64,000 nt of DNA from Guyparkeria sp016278265 (GCF_044582145.1 NZ_JBDODO010000003.1), one strand, 5' to 3'; shown: positions 54,529 through 63,135, numbered from the stretch's first letter. The notes: generated by a model from the sequence alone, not told the origin. Program-made: numbers and translations.

Positions 54529-54957
54529 TTAGATCTCGAGCAGCTGGGGCTGTTGCGCCTGATGATTGTGCTCGGCGTTGGCGTAGACCTTCAGCTTGGT
54601 ATACATCTGGCGACCGAGCGCATTCTTCGGCAGCATCCCCTTGACGGCCAGCTCGATGACGCGCTCCGGGGAACGCTCCATCAGCTTCTCGAAGGTGAAG
54701 TGCTTCATGTTGCCGATGAACCCGGTATGGAAGTGATACATCTTGTCAGTGGCCTTCTTGCCAGTGACCTTGATGTCCTTCGCATTGACGATAACGATGT
54801 AATCACCGGTATCGACGTGCGGGGTGAACTCGGCCTTGTGCTTGCCACGCAGACGGCGGGCGACCTCGGTAGCCAGACGACCCAGCGTTTTGCCGGATGC
54901 ATCGATGACGTACCAGTCGCGTTTGACCTCGGCCGGCTTGGCGGAATAGGTTTTCAT
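54529..54957 (-). CDS. rplM: 50S ribosomal protein L13 (uL13)
   Basis: 142 aa, the usual length. MKTYSAKPAEVKRDWYVIDASG and the GMLPKNALGRQMYTKLKVYA signature are present. L13 is an early assembly protein and, in E. coli, autoregulates the operon through its leader. The leader here is over 50 nt from the nearest promoter (55010-55038). Confidence 0.97.
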   Translation of the reverse strand: MKTYSAKPAEVKRDWYVIDASGKTLGRLATEVARRLRGKHKAEFTPHVDTGDYIVIVNAKDIKVTGKKATDKMYHFHTGFIGNMKHFTFEKLMERSPERVIELAVKGMLPKNALGRQMYTKLKVYANAEHNHQAQQPQLLEI

Positions 54958-55009
54958 GGATCGACAGCTCCCAGCCCAGAAGCGATACATTGATTTCAAG
55001 AGGGCGCGA

Positions 55010-55038
55010 AGTCTACCCGAAGGTATCGCGCCCCGCAA
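55010..55038 (-). promoter_or_regulatory. Proximal promoter of rplM-rpsI
   Basis: Minus-strand TTGCGG (55038-55033), 17-bp spacer and TAGACT (55015-55010). It is about 53 bp before the rplM start. A further TATACT hexamer with weak -35 lies near 55079-55084, with a GCGGAAAG/CTTTCCGC dyad just upstream. Confidence 0.6.
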
Positions 55039-55158
55039 GGCCGATTTCGCAACCGGCCTCGAACGTGGAGAACCGCGGAGTATAAAACGCATCGCGGCGG
55101 AAAGCGAAGGACTTTCCGCACCGAAAGCAGCCAAGTCCCCCCTGAGGATATTCCAGAC

Positions 55159-55183
55159 AAAAAAAATGCCGGCAGAAGCCGGC
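55159..55183 (-). terminator. Intrinsic terminator upstream of rplM
   Basis: GCCGGC-ttct-GCCGGC stem (minus strand) followed by A then eight T residues (55166-55159). It faces toward rplM although no open gene precedes it, which is unusual. Confidence 0.8.
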
Positions 55184-55220
55184 AACAACAAGAACCACCA
55201 AAGGAGGATAAGCAATTCAC
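55159..55220 (-). ncRNA. Candidate short RNA or attenuated leader upstream of rplM
   Basis: A strong promoter (55227-55256) and a strong intrinsic terminator (55159-55183) on the minus strand define a transcript of only about 60 nt, with no room for a normal gene. The transcript contains CCUCCUUU, complementary to a Shine-Dalgarno sequence, and a GCCGGC hairpin. It could be a small RNA, or an attenuated leader of rplM-rpsI that reads through under some conditions. Confidence 0.4.
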
Positions 55221-55226
55221 GGTATA

Positions 55227-55256
55227 ACTATATACTAATACTCCACGGGGCGTCAA
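55227..55256 (-). promoter_or_regulatory. Strong distal promoter upstream of rplM
   Basis: Minus-strand TTGACG (55256-55251), 18-bp AT-rich spacer and TATAGT (55232-55227). Transcription would start near 55220 and meet the terminator at 55159-55183. Confidence 0.65.
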
Positions 55257-55385
55257 CCCACTCCTCACATTTTCTTCTGGCCCCCGTCGACGCGTCGCCC
55301 ACGGGTCACTACGACAGGCCCCGGCCTTCAGAAACCGGGCAATCACCGCCTTGACCACTCCATCGGGCCACTGCACTCTTCTGAC

Positions 55386-56642
55386 ATGACATCGCCCGAT
55401 TCGACCGCCCACGCGCACCATAGGCCCCTGACCACACTGGAGCAGGCCATCCAGTCGGATGCGCTCGACTGCGTGATGTGCGGGATCTGCGTTCCGCACT
55501 GTCCCACCTTCTCCCTGACTCACAACGAAGCCGACGGTCCTCGCGGGCGAATCAGCCTACTGCTCGGCATCAGCCAGGGTCTGCTGACACCGGATGCCGA
55601 CGTCAGCCGACACCTAGATACCTGCCTGACCTGTCGAGCCTGCGAGACCGTCTGCCCTTCCGGGGTCGCTTACGGCCGACTCATCGACAACGGCCGCACC
55701 CGTCTGGCCCAGGAGCCGGCGCCCGCAACGCGTCCGCGAGCCGAGGCTCGCTTCTGGCGCCTGCTGCGCGATCAGCTGCTGACAAGGCGCCGACGCCTCG
55801 GCATGGCTTGGCAGATGTATCGCGTCATGCAACGACTGGGACTGGGCGGCATGGCACGTCGACTGGCCGGGCCGATGGGTCGCGCCCTGCCCCGCCAGCT
55901 GATCCACGCGGCACCAGCGCAGGCATCGACTCAGCAGCAGGCGTCACCCCGTGGACGCGTGGGCCTGTTCATCGGTTGCACCGGCGCGGCGATGAACGCC
56001 CCCGCCGTGGCCGCCGCCCGAGCCGCCATTACCGCATTTGGCTATCAACCCGTCATTCCGGGCGACCAGATCTGTTGTGGCGCCATGCATGCCCACAGCG
56101 GGGAGCCACAAGCCGCGGCTCGCCAGCGCGAGCGCAACGCGGCCGCATTCAAAGCGGCCGGCGTCGACGAGGTAATCGTGGTCGGCACGGCCTGCACGGC
56201 CGAATTGAGTGCCTTGCAGGCGTCGCACGGCTTGAAGGTCCGCGAGATTACCGAGTGGCTGCTTGGACGTGAACCAGAGGAATGGCCCCGACTTTCCACC
56301 CTCGACTACCGCGTCGCGCTGCACACCCCCTGCAGTCAGCGCAATCACCTAAAGCAACCGGACACCAGTCGACGACTGCTGGAATCCATCCCGGGCCTGG
56401 AGTTGCTGGAGATCGATGGCAACGCGCGTTGCTGCGGGGCGGCGGGGATGCAGGTGCTGCTCTACCCGGCACAGGCCGAACGCCTGCGCGAGCCGAAGCT
56501 CGAGTCGATCGAGCGGCTGGCGCCCGATGTGGTAGTCAGCGCCAATGTCGGCTGCGCAACCCATCTCGCGGCGGGCGCGAATCGGGTCGTCAAACAACCC
56601 GTGGAATTGCTGGCCGAGTCGATCGTCGCGGCGAGCGACTGA
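55386..56642 (+). CDS. GlcF/LutA-like iron-sulfur oxidoreductase subunit
   Basis: 418 aa. The N-terminal ferredoxin domain has CVMCGICVPHCPTF and CLTCRACETVCPSG, two CxxCxxCxxxCP sets for [4Fe-4S] clusters. Two CCG domains follow (QICCGAMHAH and ARCCGAAGM). This is the heterodisulfide-reductase-like electron-transfer subunit of glycolate or lactate oxidase. glcD and glcE are not adjacent, so the partner flavoprotein lies elsewhere or differs. The stop directly abuts the convergent speD stop. Confidence 0.83.
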   Translation: MTSPDSTAHAHHRPLTTLEQAIQSDALDCVMCGICVPHCPTFSLTHNEADGPRGRISLLLGISQGLLTPDADVSRHLDTCLTCRACETVCPSGVAYGRLIDNGRTRLAQEPAPATRPRAEARFWRLLRDQLLTRRRRLGMAWQMYRVMQRLGLGGMARRLAGPMGRALPRQLIHAAPAQASTQQQASPRGRVGLFIGCTGAAMNAPAVAAARAAITAFGYQPVIPGDQICCGAMHAHSGEPQAAARQRERNAAAFKAAGVDEVIVVGTACTAELSALQASHGLKVREITEWLLGREPEEWPRLSTLDYRVALHTPCSQRNHLKQPDTSRRLLESIPGLELLEIDGNARCCGAAGMQVLLYPAQAERLREPKLESIERLAPDVVVSANVGCATHLAAGANRVVKQPVELLAESIVAASD

Positions 56643-57488
56643 TCAGCGCATTCCGCTGCTGGGCACGTCCGCGTCGGCCAGGTTCCGGCCGTAAAAGATC
56701 TCGAACATCTCCTTCTTGAGCGCCTTCTCGATGCGGGTACATGCCTGCGGGCTGTAGTCGTCGGTGCCGTGGCCGAACAGATAGTTGTCCAGATCGAAGT
56801 CCTTCAGGAGCATCTTGGTGTGGAAGATGTTCTCCTGATAGACGTTCACGTCGATCATCTGATACCGCTCGCGGGTGTCCTCGGACAGGTAGTTCTGGAT
56901 CGAGTTGATCTCGTGATCGATGAAGTGCTTGCCGCCGTGGATGTCGCGGGTAAAGCCACGCACGCGGTAGTCGAGCGTCACGATGTCCGAATCGAAGCTG
57001 TGGATCAGGTAGTTGAGCGCCCGCAGCGGCGAGATCCGCCCGCAGGTGGACACGTCGATATCGACCCGGAAGGTGGAGATGCCGTTTTCCGGGTGACTCT
57101 CGGGGTAGGTGTGCACGGTGATGTGGCTCTTGTCGAGGTGCGCGACCACCGAGTCGCGCGCCAGCTCGCCATCCCCCGGCAACGGCCCCGGCTCCTCGTG
57201 GTAGTCGATGCCCTCGGCGATTACCGGCTCCTCGGAGATCAGGATGGTCACCGACGCCCCCTGCGGCTCGTAGTCCTGCCGGGCGACATTCAGGATGTTC
57301 GCCCCGATCATCTCGGTGACATCCGTCAGGATCTGGGTCAGCCGGTCGGCATCGTAGACCTCGTCGATGTAGGCGATGTACTCGTTGACCTGCGCCCGGG
57401 TCTTGGCATAACAGATGTCGAAGATCGACATGCTCAGCGTCTTGCTGAGGTTGTTGAACCCGTGCAAGGTGACCGACGGCTCACCCAT
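56643..57488 (-). CDS. speD: S-adenosylmethionine decarboxylase proenzyme
   Basis: 281 aa. The self-cleavage site is LDKSHITVHTYPESHP; the Ser near residue 121 becomes the pyruvoyl cofactor. It resembles the E. coli-type (class 1a) enzyme rather than the short archaeal type. It supplies aminopropyl groups for spermidine. speE is not adjacent. A structured leader lies just upstream (57509-57558). Confidence 0.94.
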   Translation of the reverse strand: MGEPSVTLHGFNNLSKTLSMSIFDICYAKTRAQVNEYIAYIDEVYDADRLTQILTDVTEMIGANILNVARQDYEPQGASVTILISEEPVIAEGIDYHEEPGPLPGDGELARDSVVAHLDKSHITVHTYPESHPENGISTFRVDIDVSTCGRISPLRALNYLIHSFDSDIVTLDYRVRGFTRDIHGGKHFIDHEINSIQNYLSEDTRERYQMIDVNVYQENIFHTKMLLKDFDLDNYLFGHGTDDYSPQACTRIEKALKKEMFEIFYGRNLADADVPSSGMR

Positions 57489-57508
57489 GACTACCCCCTG
57501 AAACAAAG

Positions 57509-57558
57509 CGCCCGACCTGCCGGCCGGGCGTGTAGATACGTCGGACGTAAAACCGACG
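57509..57558 (-). promoter_or_regulatory. Two-hairpin leader upstream of speD
   Basis: On the minus strand, CGTCGG/CCGACG (57558-57539) is followed by CGCCCG-N10-CGGGCG (57530-57509) and then CTTTGTTT, ending 20 nt before the speD ATG. The second stem plus T-tract resembles an intrinsic terminator and could act as an attenuator. Confidence 0.45.
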
Positions 57559-57651
57559 ACATGCGATTGCCGCAAAGTGTAAACCGCACGCCCGAGACTT
57601 GTCACCAATGGCCTGGCCGACAAACGCGGCGACGGACACGCCGGACAACCG

Positions 57652-58077
57652 TCACTCCGGCTCGCGAATCTCGAAATCGTGCGTCAGCTCGACCGAGTCG
57701 CGCAGCATCGCCGACACGGAGCAGTACTTCTCCGCCGACAGGTTCACGGCACGCTCGACCTTCTTCGGGTCGAGGCCCTCACCAACAACCACGTACCGGG
57801 TGTGGATGGTGGTGAACACCTTGGGCGCCTTCACGTCCGCCCGCTCGGCGGACAGCTCGATCCAGCAATCCTCGACCGGCTGGCGCTGCTTGCCCAGGAT
57901 CATCATCACGTCGATGGCGGTGCAGCCACCCAGGCCCATCAGCACCATCTCCATCGGCCGCGGCCCGGCATTGCGCCCACCGATCTCCGGCGCGCCGTCC
58001 ATCACGATGGCGTGCCCGCTGTCGGCCTCGGCCATGAACGCCATGCCGTCGACCCATTTCACTCGTGCCTTCATCAC
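57652..58077 (-). CDS. OsmC-family protein
   Basis: 141 aa. The two catalytic-type Cys lie in LMGLGGCTAIDVMMIL (near 52) and SAEKYCSVSAML (near 119), as in OsmC and YhfA-type thiol peroxidase relatives. It more closely resembles the YhfA subgroup. It lies 5 bp after the trpC stop on the same strand, so may be co-expressed with trpDC by chance of location. Confidence 0.87.
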   Translation of the reverse strand: MMKARVKWVDGMAFMAEADSGHAIVMDGAPEIGGRNAGPRPMEMVLMGLGGCTAIDVMMILGKQRQPVEDCWIELSAERADVKAPKVFTTIHTRYVVVGEGLDPKKVERAVNLSAEKYCSVSAMLRDSVELTHDFEIREPE

Positions 58078-58082
58078 GCCCC

Positions 58083-58901
58083 CTATGACTGGTTGAGTTC
58101 GAACAGTTCGGCCAGCGCCTCGCCCGGATCCTCGGCGCGCATGAACGCCTCGCCCACCAGGAAGGCATGCACGTCGTGGCGGCGCATGCGTCGGACGTCC
58201 TCGACGCCGAGGATGCCGCTCTCGGTGACCACGATCCGGTCGTCCGGGATGTCATGCAGCAACTCGAGGGTGACATCCAGGCTGACCTCGAAGCTGCGCA
58301 GGTCGCGATTGTTGATGCCGATCAGGCGGGTATCCAGCTGAAGCGCCCGCAGCAGCTCGTCGTGATCGTGCACCTCGACCAGCACGTCCATACCCCAGTG
58401 GCGGGCGCGGTCATGCAGGGCATGCATCCTCTCGTCGTCGAGTACCGCGGCAATCAGCAGCACGCAGTCGGCACCCATCGCGCGGGCCTCGTCGACCTGG
58501 TAGGGCTCGATCAGGAAGTCCTTGCGCAGCACCGGCAGGCGGCAGGCGGCGCGGGCGGCCTTGAGGTACTCGGCATCGCCCTGGAAGAAGTCGCGGTCGG
58601 TCAGCACCGACAGGCAGGCCGCCCCACCCTTCTGGTAGCTCTTGGCGATGGCCACCGGGTCGAACGGGTCGCGCAGCACGCCGCGGCTGGGCGAGGCCTT
58701 CTTGATCTCGGCGATCACCGCCGGGCGCTTTTCAGCCACTCGGCTCTCGATTGCACGCTCGAAGCCACGCGGACGGTCGGCGGCCAGGGCCAGATCTTCC
58801 ATCACGGTCGGCGGAGTCACCTGGCGGGCGGCGACCACCTCGACGCGCTTGCGGGCAATGATCTTCTTCAGGATATCGGGGGTATCTGTCACGGCAGTCA
58901 C
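58083..58901 (-). CDS. trpC: Indole-3-glycerol-phosphate synthase
   Basis: 272 aa (beta/alpha)8 enzyme of tryptophan synthesis. Starts DILKKIIARKRVEVVAARQ; has PAVIAEIKKASPSRGVLRD (substrate phosphate and catalytic Lys), LRKDFLIEPYQVDEARAMGAD, LIGINNRDLRSFEV, and VTESGI. Unfused to trpF, unlike E. coli. GTG start at 58901; 58892 is an alternative. It follows trpD by 68 bp. Confidence 0.95.
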   Translation of the reverse strand: MTAVTDTPDILKKIIARKRVEVVAARQVTPPTVMEDLALAADRPRGFERAIESRVAEKRPAVIAEIKKASPSRGVLRDPFDPVAIAKSYQKGGAACLSVLTDRDFFQGDAEYLKAARAACRLPVLRKDFLIEPYQVDEARAMGADCVLLIAAVLDDERMHALHDRARHWGMDVLVEVHDHDELLRALQLDTRLIGINNRDLRSFEVSLDVTLELLHDIPDDRIVVTESGILGVEDVRRMRRHDVHAFLVGEAFMRAEDPGEALAELFELNQS

Positions 58902-58969
58902 GACCGGGAATAAATGGGTGGGTTGGCCGAGGTTGCATCCATCTCCGGCCAGGCAATATCAGACACGTA

Positions 58970-59992
58970 TCAAGCGTGGCAGGCTCGGGTCATGGCCACC
59001 AACTGCTCAAGCTTGTCCAGCGCCCGCCCCTCGGCCAGCAACCGCTGGGCGGTGGCCACGCCGGCGACCAGGTCCTCGGCGAGATCCGCGGCATAGATGG
59101 CCGCCCCGGCATTCAGCGCGATCATGTCGGCCACCGGGCCGGGCTCGCCACCGAGGGCGGCCCGCACGCAGGCGACGCTCTGCTCGGGGCCGTCGACGAT
59201 CAGCCGGTCGAGCGGCTGGCGCGCCATGCCGAAGTCCTCCGGCTCGACGCGGTAACGGCGGATCGTGCCGTCCTTGAGTTCCGCCACCTCGGTGGCCTCG
59301 GCCAGCGAGATCTCGTCGAGACCGTCGTGGCTGTGCACCACCAGCACGTGGCGTGCGCCGAGCCGTTGCATCACCTCGGCGAGCGGCTCGAGCCAGTCAC
59401 TGCTGTACACGCCCAGCAGCATGGCCGGCGCGCCGGCCGGGTTGGTCAGCGGACCGAGCACATTGAAAAGGGTGCGCACGCCCAGCTCCTTGCGCGGCAC
59501 GGCGGCATGACGCATCGAACCGTGGTGGCGCGGGGCGAACATGAAGCCGATGCCCAGCTCGCGCACGCAACGGGCGACGCAATCGCTGTCGACCTCGAGG
59601 TTCACGCCGGCGGTCTCGAGCATGTCGGCGCTGCCCGAGCGGCTGGTGACCGAACGGTTGCCGTGCTTGGCGACATGCCCGCCGGCCGCGGCGACCACGA
59701 AGCTCGAGGCCGTCGAGACGTTGAACAGGGCCGAGCCATCACCGCCGGTGCCGACAATGTCGACCAGGTGCGGCACGTCGACCTGCACGCCCACCGCCAG
59801 CTCGCGCATCACCTCGGCGGCCGCCGTGATCTCGTCGATGGTTTCGCCCTTCATGCGCAGCGCGACCATCAGGCCGGCCACCTGCACCGGCGTGGCCTCG
59901 CCGGCCATGATCTGGTGCATGACCGCGTACATCTGTTCGCGGCTCAGGTCATGGCGGTCGACGGTGCGGGCAATGGCGTCGCGAATGTTCAT
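58970..59992 (-). CDS. trpD: Anthranilate phosphoribosyltransferase
   Basis: 340 aa enzyme adding phosphoribosyl to anthranilate. VDIVGTGGDGSALFNVSTASSFV is the PRPP-binding signature; KHGNRSVTSRSGSADMLE and FMFAPRHHGSMRHA follow. trpG is not immediately upstream, where it is usually found in gammaproteobacterial trpGDC clusters. No Trp-codon leader peptide is seen in the 134 bp before it. Confidence 0.95.
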   Translation of the reverse strand: MNIRDAIARTVDRHDLSREQMYAVMHQIMAGEATPVQVAGLMVALRMKGETIDEITAAAEVMRELAVGVQVDVPHLVDIVGTGGDGSALFNVSTASSFVVAAAGGHVAKHGNRSVTSRSGSADMLETAGVNLEVDSDCVARCVRELGIGFMFAPRHHGSMRHAAVPRKELGVRTLFNVLGPLTNPAGAPAMLLGVYSSDWLEPLAEVMQRLGARHVLVVHSHDGLDEISLAEATEVAELKDGTIRRYRVEPEDFGMARQPLDRLIVDGPEQSVACVRAALGGEPGPVADMIALNAGAAIYAADLAEDLVAGVATAQRLLAEGRALDKLEQLVAMTRACHA

Positions 59993-60126
59993 GGGCGTTT
60001 ACAGGGTGTCCGGCGTGAATCTGGCGGGAAACGTTAGCACGTCAGGGGGATGGGGCGCAGCAACCACGCGCTATCTGGGGGAAAGGCCGGCATGTCCTGT
60101 GGGCGCCCCTCCTCGCCCCGCGTTCG

Positions 60127-60330
60127 TTATACCGCCCGGGCTGACTTCACATGCTGGCTTAACGCCGAATAGCGAATGTCACCGAACCGCTCCCCGATGG
60201 CCGCCAGGGTCAACTCGGTCTCGTCCCGGCACAGCAGCATGGCCACCTGCCGCGCCTTCCGCTCCGTCGGACCGAGATGCCGTCCCCGGGCCGTAAGCGC
60301 GCTGCCAACCAAACTTCCAGGCCGGTTCAT
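60127..60330 (-). pseudogene. C-terminal remnant of a REP-associated/IS200-type transposase
   Basis: The minus frame ends TERKARQVAMLLCRDETELT then LAAIGERFGDIRYSALSQHV, resembling the DnaA-like HTH tail of long RAYT/IS200-type transposases (helix with xxLxxIGxxFGxxRYSAxSxxV). It has no start or catalytic domain, and its beginning merges into the border of a duplicated segment. A matching N-terminal piece is at 63560-63731. Confidence 0.5.
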
Positions 60331-60827
60331 GTGCGACGGAAATCACCCACTGGTTGGTTACAACGGACCATCGGCCTTCGCCTGGACCTCCTCTGCCCGC
60401 ACCGCGCAAAAACAGATGCCAAACAGGCAGACGTAACTCGAGAAATAAATCCATATCAGGAACGCCACAATGCCGCCCAAGGCGCCATAGTTGGCGTTGA
60501 AGCTCGTGAAGTGGGTCCCGTAAAGCAGAAACAGCCACTCCCCAATCCAGATCAATAGCGTGGCAACCAGCGCGCCGAGCCAAACTTCGGAAAACCGGGT
60601 GACCCGGCTGGGGGCGAGCCGGTAAATCATGATCAGCCCGTAGAACAAAACCAGCCACGGAATGAGATGGAAGATCATGACGAACAACCAATCGGGCAAT
60701 CCGAGCCAGGTGGCAAGCCATTCGCGGGAGATCCGCGCCGCCCCGGGCACCAAAATGCCGATCAACACGGCGCTCACCGTGATGCCGAGCAGGGCAAGGC
60801 TTTTCAACGAGCAACCGCCGCCAATTC
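60328..60827. repeat. Duplicated segment, copy A
   Basis: About 500 bp that closely matches 62239-62737 (by eye over nine in ten positions), in the same orientation. It carries the C-terminal half of yihY and about 30 bp of downstream flank. The two copies are 1.9 kb apart, with the DUF6325-like/LuxR gene between. Confidence 0.85.
60358..60827 (-). pseudogene. Truncated copy of yihY
   Basis: Starting near 60827 on the minus strand it repeats the last half of the intact YihY at 62257, but a one-base insertion near 60812 shifts the frame, the N-terminal 135 or so residues are absent, and a CAA to TAA change cuts the last five residues (QPTSG). Three or four membrane segments remain open from about 60811 to 60358. 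A TTG at 60840 could start it, but function is unlikely. Confidence 0.8.
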
Positions 60828-60961
60828 CTCCTATGCTCAAATCATAGGCTAGGAGTGTCTACTGCACCGGGGTAAGTCCATGCGTCCGAACGAGCGCCTT
60901 AACCCGTTGATTCTTCTAATCCGTATTCATCTTGTAAGCATAAGCGTAAGGGGTAGACGTG

Positions 60962-61948
60962 ATGTCCGGACCGTTCCAGTTGCTCGCCGTGTCCCTCTCT
61001 CCAGGCGATCCGGTCGCTCGTATTCTCGCCGCCGTCGATCGACTCGAGGCCCGCAGTGGCGTTCGCGTGCTGGACATGATGATCGTGGAGAAGGGCGAGG
61101 ACGGCAGCGTCGTCCAGTCGTCCTTCGGTGCAGACGACGACTTCGGTGAGCTCGTCGCAAGGCTCTTCCCGAACGACGGCGCCGGAGCCGATCCCGGCGA
61201 TGGCGCACCCGCCCGGCTGTGGGGGCAGGCGCAGGCCTTGCCGGCCGGGACGGCGGTCGCCTTTCTGCTCATTGACCACCGCTGGGCCCGAGCGCTCTTC
61301 GACGTGATCGACGAGGCGGACGGCGCGTTGTTGGATTCCGGTTTCCTCTCACCGGAGCTCGGGCTGGTCGTCGACACCGAGCTCGCGGCAATGGAGCAGG
61401 CCACTCGATCCATCGCCACGGCGCAGGCTGCCGAAGCGGATGCGAGACTGCGGGCCGTCGCTGCACTGGCCGAAGCCGACGAGGCCGTGGCCGCCTCGGC
61501 CCGGATCCGATCTGCGGCCGCCGCCGAGACCCTCCAGGTGCTGACGGAGGCGGGCCTGCTGGAGCTGGCCGCGGCGAGCGAGGCCGCCGACGCCCTCAGC
61601 AATGCGGGCCTGATCATGGCAGCCGCGGACCGCGCCGTCGAAGAGGCCATGGCGAGAGGCGCGGCCGCAGATAAAGCGGCGGATGAAGCCGTCGCCCGGG
61701 ACCGGGAGGTCGTGCAAGCCTCCGACGAGCAGGCGGCCGCCGCCCGCATGGCCGCCTCGATCACCCCGGCAGAGATCCGCGTACTGCGCTACCTGCCGAC
61801 GAAACTCAGCTTCGCGCTCATCGCCGACAAGCTGGGGATTTCTCGAGGAGCGGCCAGGAGTCGGGCCGAGCGAGCCTACAAGAAGCTCGATGTCCACAAT
61901 CGAGCTGACGCAGTGCATCGGGCACGGACTCACCGAATCCTGTCGTGA
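60962..61948 (+). CDS. DUF6325-like / LuxR-type HTH fusion regulator
   Basis: 328 aa in three parts. Residues 1-140 resemble actinobacterial DUF6325 (SGPFQLLAVSLSPGDPVARI, VRVLDMMIVEKGEDGSV). Residues about 140-262 are a very Ala-rich helical, probably coiled-coil region. Residues 263-328 are a LuxR/GerE-type HTH (SITPAEIRVLRYLPTKLSFA, IADKLGISRGAARSRAERAY). AAGGGG precedes the start codons; ATG at 60962 is preferred over GTG at 60959. The family is mostly actinobacterial, so transfer is suspected. It lies between the two yihY copies. Confidence 0.72.
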   Translation: MSGPFQLLAVSLSPGDPVARILAAVDRLEARSGVRVLDMMIVEKGEDGSVVQSSFGADDDFGELVARLFPNDGAGADPGDGAPARLWGQAQALPAGTAVAFLLIDHRWARALFDVIDEADGALLDSGFLSPELGLVVDTELAAMEQATRSIATAQAAEADARLRAVAALAEADEAVAASARIRSAAAAETLQVLTEAGLLELAAASEAADALSNAGLIMAAADRAVEEAMARGAAADKAADEAVARDREVVQASDEQAAAARMAASITPAEIRVLRYLPTKLSFALIADKLGISRGAARSRAERAYKKLDVHNRADAVHRARTHRILS

Positions 61949-62256
61949 CCGCACCGCGCGGACGACCACCTGCTGCCGTGGCCGCGGCCGCACCTGAGCG
62001 CGTCCTCCTCTCCCACCTCTGCGCTAGGCCCGCCCCCGACACACCCGCCCCCGACACAAAGGAGTCGGTGACCAACGATCATCGTTGGCACTTATGGCAT
62101 AGCCCGGCTGGATTTGATTTACCGCCGCGGTAACAACCGCAAAGCATCACGCGCTTGAGTCGTTGCGCCCATCGCCTCGCTGCCTGTTGCTCGACGGGCG
62201 AGAGTCAGTTGGGGCTGACTTTTGATGTTTGTCAGCCAGTTAAAGTGCGACGCACA
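61949..62256. other. Gene-free stretch after the fusion regulator
   Basis: 308 bp with no supported gene. The segment from about 62239 onward is the border of duplicated copy B. A CCGCCGCGG palindrome-like motif lies near 62121-62130; nothing else is clear. Confidence 0.45.
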
Positions 62257-62737
62257 TCACCCACTGGTTGGTTGCAACGGATCTTCGGCTTTCGCCTGGA
62301 CCTCCTCTGCCCGCACCGCGCAAAAACAGATGCCAAACAGGCAAACGTAACTCGAGAAATAAATCCATATCAGGAACGCCACAATGCCGCCCAAGGCGCC
62401 ATAGATGGCGTTGAAGCTCGTGAAGTGGGTCCCGTAAAGCAAAAACAGCCATTCGCCAATCCAGATCAATAGCGTCGCAATCAGCGCGCCGAGCCAAACT
62501 TCGGAAAACCGGGTGACCCGGCTGGGGGCCAGCCGGTAAATCATGATCAGCCCGTAGAATAAAACCAGCCACGGAATGAGATGGAAAATCATGACGAACA
62601 GCCAATCGGGCAATCCGAGACGGGTGGCAAGCCATTCGTGGGACATCCGCGCCACCCCGGGCACCAAAATGCCGATCAACACGGCGCTCACCGTGATGCC
62701 GAGCAGGGAAAGGCTTTTCAACGGCAACCGCCACCAA
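62239..62737. repeat. Duplicated segment, copy B
   Basis: The counterpart of 60328-60827, within intact yihY. Matching starts at GTGCGACG downstream of the gene and continues up to about codon 135. Confidence 0.85.
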
Positions 62738-63135
62738 CTGAAACTTGGCGATTGCCAGAGGCGGTTTGTGATCCGAATCAGCACGCTAAGGAATTGCAGC
62801 GAGCTCCAAAACAACAACGGAATCGCCACCAGGCTGATCTGGCCCCGCGCCCCCAGCATGCCGCCAATGGACCCCACGGCGGAGTGTTCCTGTTCACCGG
62901 TCAGCGGCACGTAATGTTTGACCCACTGCACAACCGCCTGCGTCGCCACGTCGCGCTCGACGAACAGGGATCCAACGGTCACCAGCAGGATGACCAGAGG
63001 TAGGAATGACAGCAGCAGGTAATAGGCAAAGGCGGCGGCGCCGTCGTTGCCATCCGCTTCCACCCAGCGTGCGTGAGCGCAGAAGAGAACCCGCCACGCG
63101 GTTGACTGCTTAACCTTGAGCCATAACTTTCGCAT
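62257..63135 (-). CDS. YihY/BrkB family inner-membrane protein
   Basis: 292 aa, full length (E. coli YihY 290 aa), with about six membrane segments. Family features include AAFAYYLLLSFLPLVILLVTV near residue 35, and the C-terminal YGTHFTSFNAIYGALGGIVA and FLIWIYFSSYVCLFG. Despite old names (ribonuclease BN, virulence factor BrkB) its role is unsettled. A truncated second copy lies 1.4 kb downstream. Confidence 0.9.
   Translation of the reverse strand: MRKLWLKVKQSTAWRVLFCAHARWVEADGNDGAAAFAYYLLLSFLPLVILLVTVGSLFVERDVATQAVVQWVKHYVPLTGEQEHSAVGSIGGMLGARGQISLVAIPLLFWSSLQFLSVLIRITNRLWQSPSFSWWRLPLKSLSLLGITVSAVLIGILVPGVARMSHEWLATRLGLPDWLFVMIFHLIPWLVLFYGLIMIYRLAPSRVTRFSEVWLGALIATLLIWIGEWLFLLYGTHFTSFNAIYGALGGIVAFLIWIYFSSYVCLFGICFCAVRAEEVQAKAEDPLQPTSG

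Noticed and set aside
59993..60126. Tryptophan attenuator leader upstream of trpD
   Set aside because: No short frame with consecutive Trp codons and no terminator stem are present between trpD and the transposase remnant.
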